Assembly: GCA_023248915.1 (NCBI GenBank)
Contig: JAHFDQ010000267.1
Coordinates: 1-8,145 of the forward strand
Reading direction: 5' to 3'
DNA length: 8,145 nt
Source: Archangiaceae bacterium
GTDB lineage: Bacteria > Myxococcota > Myxococcia > Myxococcales > Myxococcaceae
Shown: positions 1 through 6,421 of the stretch, in pieces
Layout of the letters: every line of letters starts with the position of its first letter
Numbering within the stretch: the first letter of the stretch is position 1
Program-made: the position numbers and the translations under genes
The notes under the pieces: generated by a model
What the model was told of the DNA's origin: nothing
Database searches by the model: none
Seen by the model: the letters and a program-made list of their open reading frames with translations, nothing else

Positions 1-1865
1 TCGGTGCGCCGGGCGTCGACCTTTTCCTTGATGCCGTCGCCGTCCACCGCGTACTCCGTCACCCTGGCCAGGTCGGGGCAGGACGCCGCCGACTCGAGCT
101 CTTGAACGGCCCGGGTCGAGCAGATGTTGCCCAGCGCCCGGAGCAGCTCGGCGTTGCCCTTGTAGAACCCGTAGCCCAGCTTCCAGACGCGGCAGGCCTT
201 TCGCCAGTCCTTCCGGTCGGCGAACACCTTGCCCCGCTCGTAGGACTTCTGGGCCATGTCCTGGAAGATGCCGCGGCGGAAGAACGACCGGGTTTGGTCG
301 AACTTGTCGCCCATCACCTTCTCATCCCAGCCCAGGGCCTCGCGCAGCGGGTCGGCGGCCTTCTCAGGGTCGTCGGCCTGGAGGTCAGCCTGGCCTTCCT
401 TGTAGAGCATGTCGACCGAGGTGATCTCCTTCCGGAGGTTGTCGGCCAGGGCATGGACCGCCGCCTTCGACGGCTGCTCGCGCACCCGCAACAGAAGCCC
501 CTCGGCCTCGCCCGACTTGCCGTCGAAGTATAGGAGGACCGCCTCGGCGAGCTCTTTCTCCTGGAAGCGCTTCGCGAGCGCCCGGGCGAGCTCTTCCCGC
601 GGTCCGGGGCCCCCGTCCACCGGGGGGTTGACGATCTCGATCGACGGGCACCTCCACGGCGGTGCCGACGGGTCGACCTTCTCGCGGGCGGCGAGGAACT
701 TCAGGTACATCGCGTCCTTCGGGCGCCACTCGCGCTTGCGCGGCCGGGGCCAGCCGATGACCAGCTTGAAGCCCGGAGGCGGGTAGAGCTCGTCCTTCGC
801 CATGCCCTGGCACGCGAACTTCATGTACAGCTCGCACCGCGGCAGCGCCGTCTCGAAGTGGCGGTCGGTCACGTACAGCTTGCAGTCCTCGCCCGAGCGC
901 TTCATCACGCCGGTGATGGCTTCCTTCACCTTCGGCTTGGCCTTGAAGTAGTAGCTGCAGTCCTTGCCGATCTTGCCGAAGAGCTCGAGCGCCTCGTCTT
1001 CGCGAAGGCGCTGCAGCGCCTTGTCGCCGCGACTGTAGTAGTCGGCGCATTCCTTCTCGATTCGTATCTTCTTGATGAGCTGGTTGGCCTCGGCGTGAAT
1101 CGGGTCGATGTCGAGCGCCTTGTTGCAGGCGGCCTCGGCCTTGGCCCAGTTTGGGCTGCTCGCGTCGTCCGTCGAGGCGAACGACCGGCACTGCGCCAGG
1201 TACTCAGAGAGCTCGGCCTGGGGGTCGAGGTTGGCCACTGGCCCGGTCGGACCGTCTTGGGTGCCCGGCCCGGGTTGCACCGGCGCCTCGGTCCTGCTCA
1301 TGAGGACCTTGCCCACGCCCGCCGCGACGAGCACGGTCACCACCGCCGCCGCCACCAGAATCAGCCGCTTCCGTCCCGGCATGGCGCCGGCCCCGTCGCG
1401 CCTCGCCGGCGAGCCGCCGTCGCCCCTCTTGCCGGGGCGCCCCCGCCTGCGCATCGGGGCGTCGAGCGCCTCGGGTTCGGCCACCTCGAACGCCACTTCG
1501 ATGACGCCAAACTGCAGCACGTCGCCGTGCTTCAACTGAGTCTCGTCGGTGATCGCCGCGCCGTTCACCGTCGTCCCATTGGCGCTGCCCAGGTCGCGCA
1601 CCCAGACACCATCGGCCCGCGCTTCGAGCTGGGCGTGGCGGCGGCTGACCGAATCGTCGTCGATCTGAATGTCGACGCCGGGCACGCGCCCGAGCACCAC
1701 CAGCCCCTCGAGGGGAAAGCGCTTGTTGTGCCAGGGCCCGGTCAGCCCGCGCAAAGAGGGGCCTGACCCGGGCTCGGGCCCGCGCGGGGACGAAAGAGCC
1801 ACGCGCACCGGCCGCTCACCGTTCGACTTGGCCAGCACCTTCGTGGGCTTGGCCGCGCGTGGCAC
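1..1865 (-). CDS. FHA - transmembrane - cysteine-rich helical-repeat protein (partial; 3' part of a frameshifted gene)
   Basis: An uninterrupted reading frame runs to the low edge of the window with no stop, about 621 codons from a possible GTG at 1865. It begins with an Ala/Pro/Lys linker, then a second FHA domain (about 1740-1470) with the SRRHA and SANGTTVNG signatures. A basic segment follows (MRRRG...PGRKR), then one hydrophobic helix (about 1364-1305, LILVAAAVVTVLVAAG). A long, mostly helical TPR-like region of about 430 residues follows, holding at least 11 cysteines. Basic residues before the helix predict FHA in the cytoplasm and the repeat region in the periplasm. The GTG has no good ribosome-binding site, and the frame is open upstream through the FHA ORF at 2242-1742. 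I therefore read this as the continuation of that gene after a frameshift, not a separate gene. Role inferred: it could link a phosphothreonine signal to the periplasmic side of the Tad machine. The C-terminus is not seen. Confidence 0.8.
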   Translation of the reverse strand, partial: MPRAAKPTKVLAKSNGERPVRVALSSPRGPEPGSGPSLRGLTGPWHNKRFPLEGLVVLGRVPGVDIQIDDDSVSRRHAQLEARADGVWVRDLGSANGTTVNGAAITDETQLKHGDVLQFGVIEVAFEVAEPEALDAPMRRRGRPGKRGDGGSPARRDGAGAMPGRKRLILVAAAVVTVLVAAGVGKVLMSRTEAPVQPGPGTQDGPTGPVANLDPQAELSEYLAQCRSFASTDDASSPNWAKAEAACNKALDIDPIHAEANQLIKKIRIEKECADYYSRGDKALQRLREDEALELFGKIGKDCSYYFKAKPKVKEAITGVMKRSGEDCKLYVTDRHFETALPRCELYMKFACQGMAKDELYPPPGFKLVIGWPRPRKREWRPKDAMYLKFLAAREKVDPSAPPWRCPSIEIVNPPVDGGPGPREELARALAKRFQEKELAEAVLLYFDGKSGEAEGLLLRVREQPSKAAVHALADNLRKEITSVDMLYKEGQADLQADDPEKAADPLREALGWDEKVMGDKFDQTRSFFRRGIFQDMAQKSYERGKVFADRKDWRKACRVWKLGYGFYKGNAELLRALGNICSTRAVQELESAASCPDLARVTEYAVDGDGIKEKVDARRT

Positions 1866-2242
1866 GGGCCGGGCTTCGGTCGCGCGGTAGCGCCCGAACC
1901 CGCCTGCCCAATCGCCTTGCGCGGCCGGGCGCCCGCGGGCCGGGGCTTGCCGGCGCCGGCTGGCTTCAGCGACACCTCGTACTCGCCGATCAGCACAATC
2001 GTGCGGGGCGCCAGGGGCGTGGGGCCGGTGATGCGTTCGCCGTCGACGAAGGTGCCGTTCGACGACCCGATGTCCTCGACCAGGACGTCGGCCCCTTCGA
2101 TGAAGATGCGGGCGTGCCGGCGCGACACGCCGCCTTCCTCGAGCACGAGATCGTTCGAATCGGCCCGGCCCAGCGTCAGCTCGGCCTCGACCTCCTGCTC
2201 GTGCTGCGAGCCGTCCGGGTACTTGATGAGAACGGTGGCCAT
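1742..2242 (-). CDS. FHA-domain protein, N-terminal FHA of a frameshifted tandem-FHA gene
   Basis: The ATG at 2242 opens a 166-codon ORF. Residues 1 to about 93 are a clear FHA domain: TLGRADSNDLVL, SRRHARIF and SSNGTFVDGERI carry the conserved GR, SxxH and NG residues of a phosphothreonine reader. From about residue 108 (near 1918) the frame degrades: third-position GC falls, Cys and Trp appear (PCHARPSPRRCWPSR), and the ORF stops at TGA 1744-1742. The frame one base back gives a clean linker and a second FHA domain. The last ~55 residues are therefore probably out of frame, and the true product would be a tandem-FHA membrane protein of about 747 residues or more. The ATG lies 13 bp after the cpaF stop with no Shine-Dalgarno in that GC-only spacer; the nearest GAGGAG is in the last codons of cpaF. 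Translational coupling to cpaF is likely. Confidence 0.75.
   Translation of the reverse strand: MATVLIKYPDGSQHEQEVEAELTLGRADSNDLVLEEGGVSRRHARIFIEGADVLVEDIGSSNGTFVDGERITGPTPLAPRTIVLIGEYEVSLKPAGAGKPRPAGARPRKAIGQAGSGATARPKPGPCHARPSPRRCWPSRTVSGRCAWLFRPRAGPSPGQAPLCAG
1905..1918 (-). other. Apparent frameshift point in the tandem-FHA gene
   Basis: Upstream of about 1918 the minus-strand frame starting at 2242 has almost only G/C third positions and encodes FHA1. Downstream of about 1905 the frame one base earlier takes over, with good codon use through FHA2, the membrane helix and the repeat region. Restoring one frame needs one extra base here (or loss of two). The sequence has short G runs (TTGGGC, GCGGGTTCGGG) typical of base undercalls. 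It could be a sequencing or assembly error or a genuine mutation; the sequence cannot decide. Confidence 0.65.
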
Positions 2243-2255
2243 GGCGCGCCGCGCG

Positions 2256-4193
2256 TCACTCCTCGCGGAATATGCTCATGTTCACCGGAATTCCGCGCCG
2301 CTGCAGGTCGTCGTAGAACTTGGGCACGAAGCCCGAAGCGACGTACCGGCCCTTCACCTTGCCGTCCTCGGTGAAGCCTTCCTGCTTAAAGTAAAAGATG
2401 TCCTGGAGGGTGACGATGTCGACCTCCATGCCTGCAATTTCGGTGATGTAGCAGATCTTCCGGGTGCCGTCGGAGAAGCGGGTCTGCTGCACGATGATCT
2501 GCACCGCGCTGGCGATCTGCTCGCGAATGGCCTTGGCCGGCAATTCCATGCCCGACATCAGCACCATCGTCTCGAGGCGGGCGAGCGCGTCGCGCGGGGT
2601 GTTGGCGTGCAGGGTGGTGAGCGAGCCGTCGTGGCCGGTGTTCATCGCCTGCAACATGTCCAGCGTCTCGCCGCTGCGGCACTCGCCGACGACGATGCGG
2701 TCGGGGCGCATGCGCAGGCAGTTCTTCACCAGGTCGCGAATCGTGATTGCCCCCCGGCCTTCCAGGTTGGGCGGCCGGGACTCGAGCTGAATCCAGTGGT
2801 CTTGCGGAAGCTGCAGTTCGGCGGCGTCCTCGACCGTGATGATGCGTTCGTCGTCAGGGATGAACGAGCTGATGATGTTGAGGGTGGTGGTTTTCCCCGA
2901 CCCGGTGCCGCCCGAGATGACGATGTTCTTCCGGGCCTTGACGCACATCTCGAGGAACTCGGCCATCTGCGGCGTGACGGTCTTGTACCGGATGAGGTCT
3001 TCGATGCGCAGCGCGTCGCGCTTGAACTTGCGGATGGTGATGCACGGCCCCTTCAGCGCCAGCGGCGGGATGATGGCGTTGACGCGGCTGCCGTCCTTCA
3101 GGCGGGCGTCGACCAGCGGGCTCGACTCGTCGATGCGCCGGCCGATCGGGGCCACGATGCGCTCGATCACGCCCAGCACCGCCTGGTTCGACGAGAAGAC
3201 CTTGTCGGACAGGGTAATCTTCCCCTTGCGCTCGATGTAGATCTGGTTGGCGTGGTTCACCATGATCTCCGAGATCTCTTCGTTGGCGATGAACGCCTCG
3301 AGAGGCCCCAGGCCCAGCGCTTCATTCAAGACGTCGGTGAGCAGGACGTCGCGGTCGACGGCGTCGGGCAGCTCGCCATCGCCTTCCATCTGGTCGAGAA
3401 TGTCCTTGATCGCCTTCTCGGTGCACCGCCAGAGCTCTTCGTCGCCCAGGCGATCCATGTCCAGGCGGCGCAGGTCGAGGTACTCGATCAGGCGGTCGTG
3501 GATGTCCTTCTGAAGCTTCGAGTACCGTTCGATGTTCGGGTCGACCTTCTTCTGCTTGCGCGCCAGCGCAGACGCCATCGACGCCGGCATCCGGCTCTTG
3601 GCGTTCGTCTCGGCCTTGGCCGCGCGCCCGACCCCCTTGCGCGGAGGCGCCTCGTCCTCGTCAGGCCCTTCTTCAGGCTCGTCTTCTTCCTCACCCTCGC
3701 GGTCGTCGGCCTCTTCCTCTTCCCCGTCCCCGTCACCGTCACCGTCGGCGGCCTCGCCGTCGCCCCCTTCCTCGTCCTCGGCTTCCCCCTCGTCCGCTTC
3801 CGCCTCGCGCTCTTCGTCGCCGGACTCTTCGTCCGACTCCTCGGCCTGGCGCGTAGGCCGCGCGCGCGACGGCCCGGGCAGGCGCACCGGAGCGACGTCC
3901 TTTCCCTCGCCGCCGACGTTAATGATGTAGTCGCCGATGTAGATCTTGTCGGACGGGCGAATCACCTGCGGCGCGGCGATCTTCTTGCCGTTAACGAAGG
4001 TGCCGTTCGTCGACTTCATGTCGACGAGAATGAACTTGCCGCCCTTGTCGACGATGCGCGAGTGGTACTTCGAGACGTTGCCCTTCGCGAGGACGATGTC
4101 ATTGCCGGCGAGGCGGCCGATCGTCACCTCGGTCTTCTCGAAGGTGAGCTGCTGCGAGCCGCCACCTTTCTCGGCCAGGGTGATCAGAAACAT
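2256..4193 (-). CDS. cpaF: FHA-CpaF: Tad/Flp-type secretion ATPase with N-terminal FHA domain
   Basis: Hexameric ATPase of the type II/IV secretion superfamily (TadA/CpaF branch), the cytoplasmic motor of Tad machines. The product is 645 residues, longer than plain CpaF. Residues 1-95 form an FHA domain (IGR at 25-27, SKYHS at 41-45, STNGTFVNG at 61-69). Residues about 117-183 are an Asp/Glu/Gly-rich linker. Residues about 215-300 match the CpaF N-terminal helical region (DIHDRLIEYLDLRRLD). The ATPase core follows: Walker A GGTGSGKTT at 428-436, Asp box VEDAAELQL at 454-462, Walker B region RIVVGECR at 499-506, and His box HDGSLTTLHANTP at 521-533. All catalytic motifs look intact. The ATG at 4193 has an AGGA eight bases upstream and starts directly at the FHA fold. 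It follows the secretin gene after a 92-bp gap with a hairpin. The FHA fusion suggests the motor binds a phosphothreonine partner; that is inference. Confidence 0.96.
   Translation of the reverse strand: MFLITLAEKGGGSQQLTFEKTEVTIGRLAGNDIVLAKGNVSKYHSRIVDKGGKFILVDMKSTNGTFVNGKKIAAPQVIRPSDKIYIGDYIINVGGEGKDVAPVRLPGPSRARPTRQAEESDEESGDEEREAEADEGEAEDEEGGDGEAADGDGDGDGEEEEADDREGEEEDEPEEGPDEDEAPPRKGVGRAAKAETNAKSRMPASMASALARKQKKVDPNIERYSKLQKDIHDRLIEYLDLRRLDMDRLGDEELWRCTEKAIKDILDQMEGDGELPDAVDRDVLLTDVLNEALGLGPLEAFIANEEISEIMVNHANQIYIERKGKITLSDKVFSSNQAVLGVIERIVAPIGRRIDESSPLVDARLKDGSRVNAIIPPLALKGPCITIRKFKRDALRIEDLIRYKTVTPQMAEFLEMCVKARKNIVISGGTGSGKTTTLNIISSFIPDDERIITVEDAAELQLPQDHWIQLESRPPNLEGRGAITIRDLVKNCLRMRPDRIVVGECRSGETLDMLQAMNTGHDGSLTTLHANTPRDALARLETMVLMSGMELPAKAIREQIASAVQIIVQQTRFSDGTRKICYITEIAGMEVDIVTLQDIFYFKQEGFTEDGKVKGRYVASGFVPKFYDDLQRRGIPVNMSIFREE
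3645..3857 (-). repeat. Low-complexity acidic linker coding region inside cpaF
   Basis: This stretch encodes about 70 residues made almost only of Glu, Asp, Gly, Ala and Ser, including runs such as DGDGDGDGEEEE and REGEEEDEPEEG. In the DNA it shows as imperfect GAG/GAC/GAA triplet and GACGGT hexamer repeats (CCTCGTC and CCGTCA on the plus strand). It joins the FHA domain to the ATPase and is likely disordered and variable in length between strains. It is in frame and contains no stop. Confidence 0.85.
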
Positions 4194-4285
4194 GCGCGGA
4201 ATCCTAACAAAGTGCCGTCAACGGCCCAAGCACCTGAAAGCACTCAATAATGCCGTCGGTCGGTAACCGACGGACCGGGTTCGCA
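4194..4285 (-). promoter_or_regulatory. cpaC-cpaF intergenic region
   Basis: This is the 92-bp gap between the secretin stop and the cpaF start. It contains a perfect 8-bp hairpin close to the secretin stop, then a stretch less GC-rich than its surroundings, then an AGGA ribosome-binding site at 4205-4202. A TTGACG hexamer lies near 4222-4227 on the minus strand, but no convincing -10 box sits 16-18 bases downstream. An internal promoter for cpaF is possible but unproven. Confidence 0.3.
4253..4273 (-). terminator. Hairpin after cpaC: weak terminator or attenuator
   Basis: CCGTCGGT (4253-4260) pairs perfectly with ACCGACGG (4266-4273) around a 5-base loop, 12 bases past the secretin stop codon. 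On the minus strand the stem is followed by CATTATTGAG, not a clean U-run. It is therefore a poor intrinsic terminator and could instead be a partial attenuator, a processing site or an mRNA 3'-end stabiliser that lowers cpaF expression relative to cpaC. Confidence 0.35.
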
Positions 4286-5725
4286 TCAGTCGAAGATTCC
4301 GAAGTTCACCTCACCGCGCGCCTGCTTGTAGCGGGCCTTCACGTCTTCGATGATCGTCCGAATCTTGTCCGAGTCGGGGTTGACGATGCGGGGCGTGACG
4401 AAGATGACCAGCTCGCGCTTGTTCGAGTCGAACGCGCGGTTCTTGAACAGCTCGCCCAGAATCGGAATGTGGCCGAGGCCCGGCAGCTTCGACACGGCCT
4501 TTTGCTCGTCGTGGCTGAACACACCCGACAGCACGATCGTCTCGCCGTGGCGCACCGTGACGTTGGTCTTCACCTTCCGGGTGCGGAACCCGGGCACCTG
4601 CGCCGACCCGCCGGTGCTCACCGCCACCGACGTATCAATCTCGGACGCCTCGGCCTCGATCGCCGTCTGGATGTTGCCGTTGCGGTCGGCGGTGGGCACC
4701 AGCCTCAGGATGACGCCGTAGTCCTTGTACTCGACCGTCATCTGGTTGTTGGTGATGAGCGGAATCGGCACCTGGCCGCCGGTGATGAACTCGGCCTTCT
4801 CGCCGCTGGCGCAGACCAGCTTCGGCTGGGCCAGCAACCGGCCATACCCGTCGTTGGTCTGAAAACCGATCGAGAAGTCCGCCGCGCCCGTTCCGGTGAA
4901 GTTCGACGTGCCCTCGGAGAAGCTGGTGGGGAACAGGTCCTTGGTGATGGTCGCCCGGGCGAGGAAGCTGCCGGTGATGTCGGTGGGGTACTTGATGCCG
5001 TACCTGTCCTTGGCGTTGCGGCGAATCTCGACGAACTGCACTTCCGACAAGATCATCCGCTTGATGCCGACCACCAGCAGGTTCTCGACCTTCTCGCCGA
5101 TTGCCTTGGTGATGAGCTCGGCCTTCTGCAGGTCTTGCTGGCTCTCGACCGACCCCTCGAGAAAGATGGTCGCGCCGACCACGTTGGCCTGCACGTTCTT
5201 CAGCCCCGCCTTCTGGAACGCGGCGTTCAGGTTCTGCGCGACCAGCTTCTTGGCGTTGGGGGCGATCTTCACGAAGCTCTTCACGTTCGGGTAGAGCGCG
5301 ATGACCTGCTCGATGCGGTCGGCGTCCTGGGTCGTGTAGGCCTGGCCGTCGAGGTAGACGCGGTCGCCCACCATGCTGACGCGCACCCCTTCGATTTCGC
5401 CCAGCAGCTTCTTGATCTCGGCGATGACCTCGTTCGGGTCTTGCTTGCGCACCGACACCTGGTAGCTGATGCGCTGGCCCGAGGTCTTCCAGACGAGCAG
5501 CGTCGTCTTGCCCTCGCCGGCCCCGAGGATGAGCACCTGCCCGTTGGCGATCGTCTTCACGTCGGCGATGGTCGGGTCGCCCACCGCGATGCGGTTGACC
5601 ACGGGCACGGTGAGCACCTTCTGGGCGCCGACGCCCAGGCTGATCGACGTGCCTTCCTGCGCGGCGGCCGGGAACGCCATCAGCGCGACCGCGAGCGCCG
5701 CGGCAAGCTTGGGTCCAAAGTGCAT
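4286..5725 (-). CDS. cpaC: CpaC/RcpA-type outer-membrane secretin of a Tad-like system
   Basis: Secretins form the gated multimeric ring in the outer membrane through which Tad pili or effectors leave. The product is 479 residues, a usual CpaC length. A signal peptide is clear (MHFGPKLAAA, hydrophobic core, cleavage near AAA|QEG at 22-24). Residues about 28-95 match the pilus/secretin N-terminal domain (LGVGAQKVLTV, AVGDPTIADV). BON/secretin-like repeats follow (about 100-225). The secretin core is at about 285-455, with LLAQPKLVCASGEKAEFITG, GGQVPIPL, the LPGLGHIPILGELF signature and ELVIFVTPRIV. The ATG at 5725 is preferred over the in-frame ATG at 5743: GAGGGG lies seven bases before 5725, and the signal peptide starts there. 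The 5743 ATG would overlap the peptidase stop as ATGA. Either way the gene is tightly coupled to cpaA. No pilotin or lipoprotein signal is seen in it. Confidence 0.95.
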   Translation of the reverse strand: MHFGPKLAAALAVALMAFPAAAQEGTSISLGVGAQKVLTVPVVNRIAVGDPTIADVKTIANGQVLILGAGEGKTTLLVWKTSGQRISYQVSVRKQDPNEVIAEIKKLLGEIEGVRVSMVGDRVYLDGQAYTTQDADRIEQVIALYPNVKSFVKIAPNAKKLVAQNLNAAFQKAGLKNVQANVVGATIFLEGSVESQQDLQKAELITKAIGEKVENLLVVGIKRMILSEVQFVEIRRNAKDRYGIKYPTDITGSFLARATITKDLFPTSFSEGTSNFTGTGAADFSIGFQTNDGYGRLLAQPKLVCASGEKAEFITGGQVPIPLITNNQMTVEYKDYGVILRLVPTADRNGNIQTAIEAEASEIDTSVAVSTGGSAQVPGFRTRKVKTNVTVRHGETIVLSGVFSHDEQKAVSKLPGLGHIPILGELFKNRAFDSNKRELVIFVTPRIVNPDSDKIRTIIEDVKARYKQARGEVNFGIFD

Positions 5726-5732
5726 CTCGTCA

Positions 5733-5738
5733 CCCCTC
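5733..5738 (-). promoter_or_regulatory. Ribosome-binding site of cpaC
   Basis: GAGGGG sits seven bases upstream of the ATG at 5725 and just before the TGA stop of the prepilin peptidase gene. It decides the start in favour of 5725 over the ATG at 5743, which has no comparable site. Confidence 0.7.
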
Positions 5739-5739
5739 G

Positions 5740-6312
5740 TCATGGACTGCCGAGCCCCAACTGGCCCGATTGTTCCCACCACATTGCCCAGAAAGTTCCG
5801 AGCGCGATCGCGACCCCGTATGGAATCTGGCGAGCGCCGGCGGCCACCGGCGAACCCGCCCTGGCCGACCGCGCCAGGTGCGCCCGAGCGGCCAAGCGGG
5901 CCACGGCGGCGCCGAGGGTTTCCCAGACCGCGCCTTGCCAGATCAGAGTCACCACCGCCTGGAGCGCCCCCACCAGCGAGATGAAAACGAGCGCAGCGAC
6001 GGCCAGCGGGTAGCCCAGCGCTGCGCCCACGGCTCCCATCAGCTTGACGTCGCCCCAGCCGAAGCCCCGGCCGCGCCAGGCGAGCACCGCGAACAGCCCC
6101 GCCGCGCCCGCCCCCGACACCAGGCCCGAAATGAGGCCGTGCTCGAGGTCGCCCCACCCCTGCCGCCACAGGCGCAAGGCGAGCGAAACGCCGAGCGCCG
6201 GGTAGGTCACCGCGTCGAAGATTCGGCGCGTCACGAGGTCGCTGACCACCGAGGCGAGCAGCGCGACCGAGAGCACGGCCCAGAGCACCAGCGTCAAGGT
6301 CGGCTGGGTCAA
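5740..6312 (-). CDS. cpaA: CpaA/TadV-type prepilin peptidase
   Basis: An inner-membrane aspartyl protease (A24 family) that cleaves leader peptides of prepilins and pseudopilins. The product is 190 residues with several hydrophobic helices and no N-terminal methylase domain, as usual for the CpaA/TadV branch. Both catalytic aspartates are visible: D25 in SDLVTRR and D88 in GWGDVKLMGAVGA (the GxGDxK motif). The conserved IPYG is at 163-166. The start is chosen as TTG 6312 because it lies seven bases after AGGGGA and directly precedes the first membrane helix; no ATG occurs until well inside the protein. The open frame continues upstream to 6564, but that part is the shadow of the neighbouring FHA gene. 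It is followed at once by the secretin gene. Its presence implies that at least one pilin-like substrate is encoded elsewhere. Confidence 0.92.
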   Translation of the reverse strand: MTQPTLTLVLWAVLSVALLASVVSDLVTRRIFDAVTYPALGVSLALRLWRQGWGDLEHGLISGLVSGAGAAGLFAVLAWRGRGFGWGDVKLMGAVGAALGYPLAVAALVFISLVGALQAVVTLIWQGAVWETLGAAVARLAARAHLARSARAGSPVAAGARQIPYGVAIALGTFWAMWWEQSGQLGLGSP

Positions 6313-6421
6313 CGCCGCTTCCCCTCGAATGCGCCCTGTCGCCGGATAGCCAAGCGGGCGGACTAGAGCAAAGCAACCGACAGGGGGCAAGCACGCCGCG
6401 AGGCGACCGGAACCGGCCGCG
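6313..6421 (-). promoter_or_regulatory. Leader region of cpaA with an inverted repeat
   Basis: A 109-bp non-coding gap. It contains CCCTGTCG (6334-6341) and its exact complement CGACAGGG (6378-6385) separated by 36 bases. A transcript could fold into a long-loop stem ending about 20 bases before the TTG start. A poor sigma-70-like pair (TTGCTC, 17 bases, TATCCG) also lies here but matches only three positions in each box. A promoter or leader control element is possible, not shown. Confidence 0.25.
6320..6325 (-). promoter_or_regulatory. Ribosome-binding site deciding the TTG start of cpaA
   Basis: AGGGGA lies seven bases upstream of TTG 6312-6310. It is the same G-rich Shine-Dalgarno type and spacing as that of cpaC, and it supports the non-ATG start. 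Confidence 0.7.

Noticed and set aside
385..1191. A 268-codon minus-strand ORF
   Set aside because: It is in a different frame from the FHA2-TM-repeat gene and is Arg/Gly-rich shadow sequence. The real frame has no stop in the window, so it is easily missed.
858..1766. A 302-codon plus-strand frame, and other plus- and minus-strand frames across 102-1890
   Set aside because: They are shadows of the minus-strand FHA2-TM-repeat frame, which is continuous from about 1920 to position 1 with good codon use.
1766..1772. CCCGGGT heptamer in the form X XXY YYZ, seven codons before the FHA1-frame stop, as a programmed -1 frameshift site
   Set aside because: The switch in codon quality occurs about 140 bases earlier (near 1910). 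Slippage here would keep a non-coding-looking Cys/Trp-rich segment in the product, so a sequence error or mutation upstream is more likely.
3645..3857. Triplet/hexamer repeats as a CRISPR-like or mobile-element repeat array
   Set aside because: The repeats are imperfect, have no spacers, and stay in frame inside cpaF as a Glu/Asp-rich linker.
1917..4250. A 777-codon open frame on the plus strand
   Set aside because: It lies exactly antisense to FHA1 and cpaF. Its composition (runs of Val, Arg, Leu, His, Asp) is what reverse reading of GC-rich coding DNA gives, and no family motif is present.
4250..6013. A 587-codon open frame on the plus strand
   Set aside because: It is antisense to the secretin and peptidase genes, whose motifs, signal peptide and start signals are clear on the minus strand.
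6403..6420. Near-palindrome GCGACCGGAACCGGCCGC after the RHH-FHA stop as a terminator
   Set aside because: It has an internal A/C mismatch, a tiny loop and no U-run in either direction.
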